Part shown: positions 14,301-15,768 of the stretch, piece after piece | Numbering within the stretch: the first letter of the stretch is position 1 | Layout of the letters: every line of letters begins with the position of its first letter | Assembly: GCA_021737445.1 (NCBI GenBank) | Contig: JAIPDY010000054.1 | Location: forward strand, 1-15,768 | Direction of reading: 5' to 3' | Length of the DNA stretch: 15,768 nt | Source: Desulfotignum sp. | Lineage (GTDB): Bacteria; Desulfobacterota; Desulfobacteria; Desulfobacterales; Desulfobacteraceae | Position numbers and translations under genes: made by a program | The notes under the pieces: generated by a model | Databases searched by the model: none | Seen by the model: the letters and a program-made list of their open reading frames with translations, nothing else | What the model was told of the DNA's origin: nothing

Positions 14301-15613
14301 CACGGCCGTTGACTGGGGCATCGGTACCGGCAGCGGCAGGCCGCATCCTGGAACGGCTGCGGGAAAACGGGTTTGCAGCAGTGGTGGCGGGCGGGGCGGT
14401 CAGGGACCTGTGCCTGGGCAGCGTGCCCCAAGATGTGGATATTCTGACCAATGCCCCTGTACCTGAGATTGAAGCCCTGTTTGGCGATCACAAGGTACGC
14501 ACCGTGGGAAAAACCTTTCCGGTCTGCAGGGTGGATCACATCGAGGTGGCATCTGCCCGGGCCGGAACCAACCGGTTTCCCGTCGACGATCTGGCCATGC
14601 GCGATTTCACCATCAATGCCATGGCATGGGATCCGGTAAAAGAAACGCTCCTGGATCCTTTCAACGGCCGGACAGATCTGGAAAACCGGGTGATTCGGTT
14701 TACCCGGGACCCGGATGCAAGGATACTGGAAGATCCCGTGCGCATGATCCGGGGATGCCGGTTTGCGGCCCGTCTCGATGCCCGGTTCTCTGCATCTGCC
14801 CGCAACGCCATTGAGCACCATGCCGGCTCCCTGGTCAACAAAATTCCGGGGGAGCGGCTCCGCAATGAACTGATCAAGGCCATGGCCCTGCCAGAACCCT
14901 CTCTGTTTTTCCGACACCTGCATGACACCGGGCTTCTGGCCGGGATACTGCCCAGCCTGGGCCGGTGTCACGGCCTGGACGGGGGACCGTTCCATGGCGA
15001 AACCATTTTCGATCACTGCCTGCTGGTGGGGGATGCCCTGCCGGCCCGGCACCCGCTGCTGCGACTGGCCGGCTATCTGCATGATGCCGGCAAGATCGAC
15101 TCCCGGGGAATCAAGGAGGGCCGGATCACGTTCCACGGCCATGAAACCTGCACGGGTTTAATAATGTCCGACCTGAACAGGCTCCGGTTCTCCACGGATG
15201 AAACAACCTATATCATTGCCCTGATAAAATGCCATATGCGGCCCCTGGCCCAAAAAACCCGGCCCAAGTCCGTGCGGCGGCTCCTGGTGGCCCTGGCTGA
15301 GAACCATCTTGCGTTTCACGATTTCATGCGGATGCGCATCGCCGATAAAAAGGGCAATCTGGCCAAAGCCCCCTATACCCTGGCCGATATCCGGGACCGG
15401 CTCCGGAAAGTCAAAGACGTACGAAACAGCCAGTCCGCATTCCAAAAGGACGACCTGGCGGTCACGGGACATGATATCATGGCGGTTCTGGGAATACCCC
15501 CGGGGCCTGAGGTGGGCCGCATCAAGCAGCAGTTGTTTGAAAAGGTCCTGGATGACCCGGCACGCAATACCCGGGACCGGCTGCTGTGCCTGGTGCGGGA
15601 GATGGGAAGATAG
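14297..15613 (+). CDS. CCA-adding-type tRNA nucleotidyltransferase with HD domain
   Basis: This 438-residue class II nucleotidyltransferase has GGAVRD at 32-37 and the catalytic Asp46/Asp48 in QDVDI. It also has the RDFTINAMA motif near 102-110 and EDPVRMIRGCRFAARL near 144-159. An HD phosphohydrolase domain follows with GYLHDAGK (His262/Asp263) and a further His in FHGHE. It should add C and A residues to tRNA 3' ends. Some bacteria split this between CC-adding and A-adding enzymes, or use a related poly(A) polymerase; sequence alone does not settle which, so no symbol is given. ATG 14297 is preferred because its ATGA overlaps the ubiX stop, as in the gene before. GTG 14288 would add only three residues. 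It is the last gene of the packed run. Confidence 0.9.
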   Translation: MTRPLTGASVPAAAGRILERLRENGFAAVVAGGAVRDLCLGSVPQDVDILTNAPVPEIEALFGDHKVRTVGKTFPVCRVDHIEVASARAGTNRFPVDDLAMRDFTINAMAWDPVKETLLDPFNGRTDLENRVIRFTRDPDARILEDPVRMIRGCRFAARLDARFSASARNAIEHHAGSLVNKIPGERLRNELIKAMALPEPSLFFRHLHDTGLLAGILPSLGRCHGLDGGPFHGETIFDHCLLVGDALPARHPLLRLAGYLHDAGKIDSRGIKEGRITFHGHETCTGLIMSDLNRLRFSTDETTYIIALIKCHMRPLAQKTRPKSVRRLLVALAENHLAFHDFMRMRIADKKGNLAKAPYTLADIRDRLRKVKDVRNSQSAFQKDDLAVTGHDIMAVLGIPPGPEVGRIKQQLFEKVLDDPARNTRDRLLCLVREMGR

Positions 15614-15619
15614 GTATCC

Positions 15620-15635
15620 GGGGTCGTACTACCCC
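15620..15635. terminator. Weak hairpin after the nucleotidyltransferase gene
   Basis: GGGGT at 15620-15624 pairs with ACCCC at 15631-15635 over a 6-nt loop, 7 bp after the stop codon. There is no T tract in either direction, so it would be a weak or factor-dependent terminator between the converging + gene and the possible - strand gene. Confidence 0.3.
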
Positions 15636-15658
15636 AGGCCATGGGATCAAGGATCCGG

Positions 15659-15768
15659 TCATCCGTGCTTCTCAGCCAACTGTGCAGCGGTAAAGCCCAG
15701 GGACAAACAGTCATTTAGGAATTTTGGCAGTGCTGCCATTTTTCCTGAATGGTTTCCATCCTGCTCAG
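15659..15768 (-). pseudogene. Possible 3' end of a minus-strand gene or decayed gene, cut by window edge
   Basis: Reading the - strand inward from the window edge, one frame is open for 35 codons and stops at TGA (15661-15659). Its last residues are LSLGFTAAQLAEKHG, helix-like and of natural composition. An internal ATG at 15739-15737 has AGGA a few bases upstream, so a 26-residue peptide is also possible. Past the TGA, another in-frame stop follows a few codons later, so a single nonsense change would not restore a long protein. I do not recognise the family. It may be a real C-terminus continuing to the right, a truncated remnant, or chance. Confidence 0.35.

Noticed and set aside
14270..15142. 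290-residue minus-strand open frame opposite the CCA-type nucleotidyltransferase
   Set aside because: The + strand gene has clear catalytic motifs throughout this stretch. The antisense translation is Gly/Pro/Gln-rich and unrecognisable.
15614..15768. tRNA gene at the right end
   Set aside because: The hairpin at 15620-15635 is not followed by a T-loop GTTCRA sequence or a closable acceptor stem.
1..15768. CRISPR array, insertion-sequence transposase or prophage genes
   Set aside because: There are no spaced direct repeats and no transposase, integrase or phage structural gene; the only repeat-like element is the palindrome at 1-187.

Overview
The window looks like chromosomal sequence from an anaerobic, sulfate-reducer-type member of the Desulfobacterota (Desulfobacteraceae-like). 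This rests on moderate-GC DNA rich in lysine AAA runs, a CooC-type nickel-insertion ATPase, a futalosine-type UbiA/MqnP prenyltransferase with UbiX, an AmrS-type radical SAM enzyme, and a response regulator ending in a Cys4 motif that I associate with this group. The assignment is inference, because there is no rRNA or other taxonomic marker. All thirteen confident genes lie on the + strand.

Region 1 (1-491) has no confident gene. Positions 1-187 form a long imperfect inverted repeat with a perfect 21-bp terminal stem, followed by about 230 bp of unexplained sequence and then a good sigma-70 promoter. A 122-codon stop-free frame crosses the inverted repeat on the - strand.

Region 2 (492-8553) holds mostly separately spaced genes: tex (RNA-binding, transcription-associated protein), tpx (thiol peroxidase), an AsmA-family envelope protein with a DUF4197 secreted protein 30 bp behind it, an MBL/beta-CASP nuclease of the RNA-processing type, and a SlyD-like FKBP prolyl isomerase with a Cys-rich tail. 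Spacers between them carry inverted repeats and weak promoter-like elements.

Region 3 (8597-10131) starts with a textbook intrinsic terminator whose T tract runs straight into the ribosome binding site of a nitrilase-family amidohydrolase. That gene overlaps, by ATGA, a response regulator whose receiver domain is followed by a Cys4 motif instead of a DNA-binding domain.

Region 4 (10236-15613) is a tightly packed run: CooC-like ATPase, class I methyltransferase, AmrS-type radical SAM protein, MqnP/UbiA prenyltransferase, UbiX flavin prenyltransferase and a CCA-adding-type nucleotidyltransferase. Gaps are 2, 1 and 13 bp, then two 4-bp ATGA overlaps, so it is probably one transcript. MqnP and UbiX fit late menaquinone synthesis, where UbiX supplies the prenyl-FMN cofactor for a UbiD-type decarboxylase encoded elsewhere. 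The first three genes suggest a metal- or radical-dependent maturation or modification function with no substrate protein in view. This trio is the best candidate for an undescribed module, but the evidence is only context. The right edge (15614-15768) holds a weak hairpin and what may be the 3' end of a - strand gene or pseudogene.
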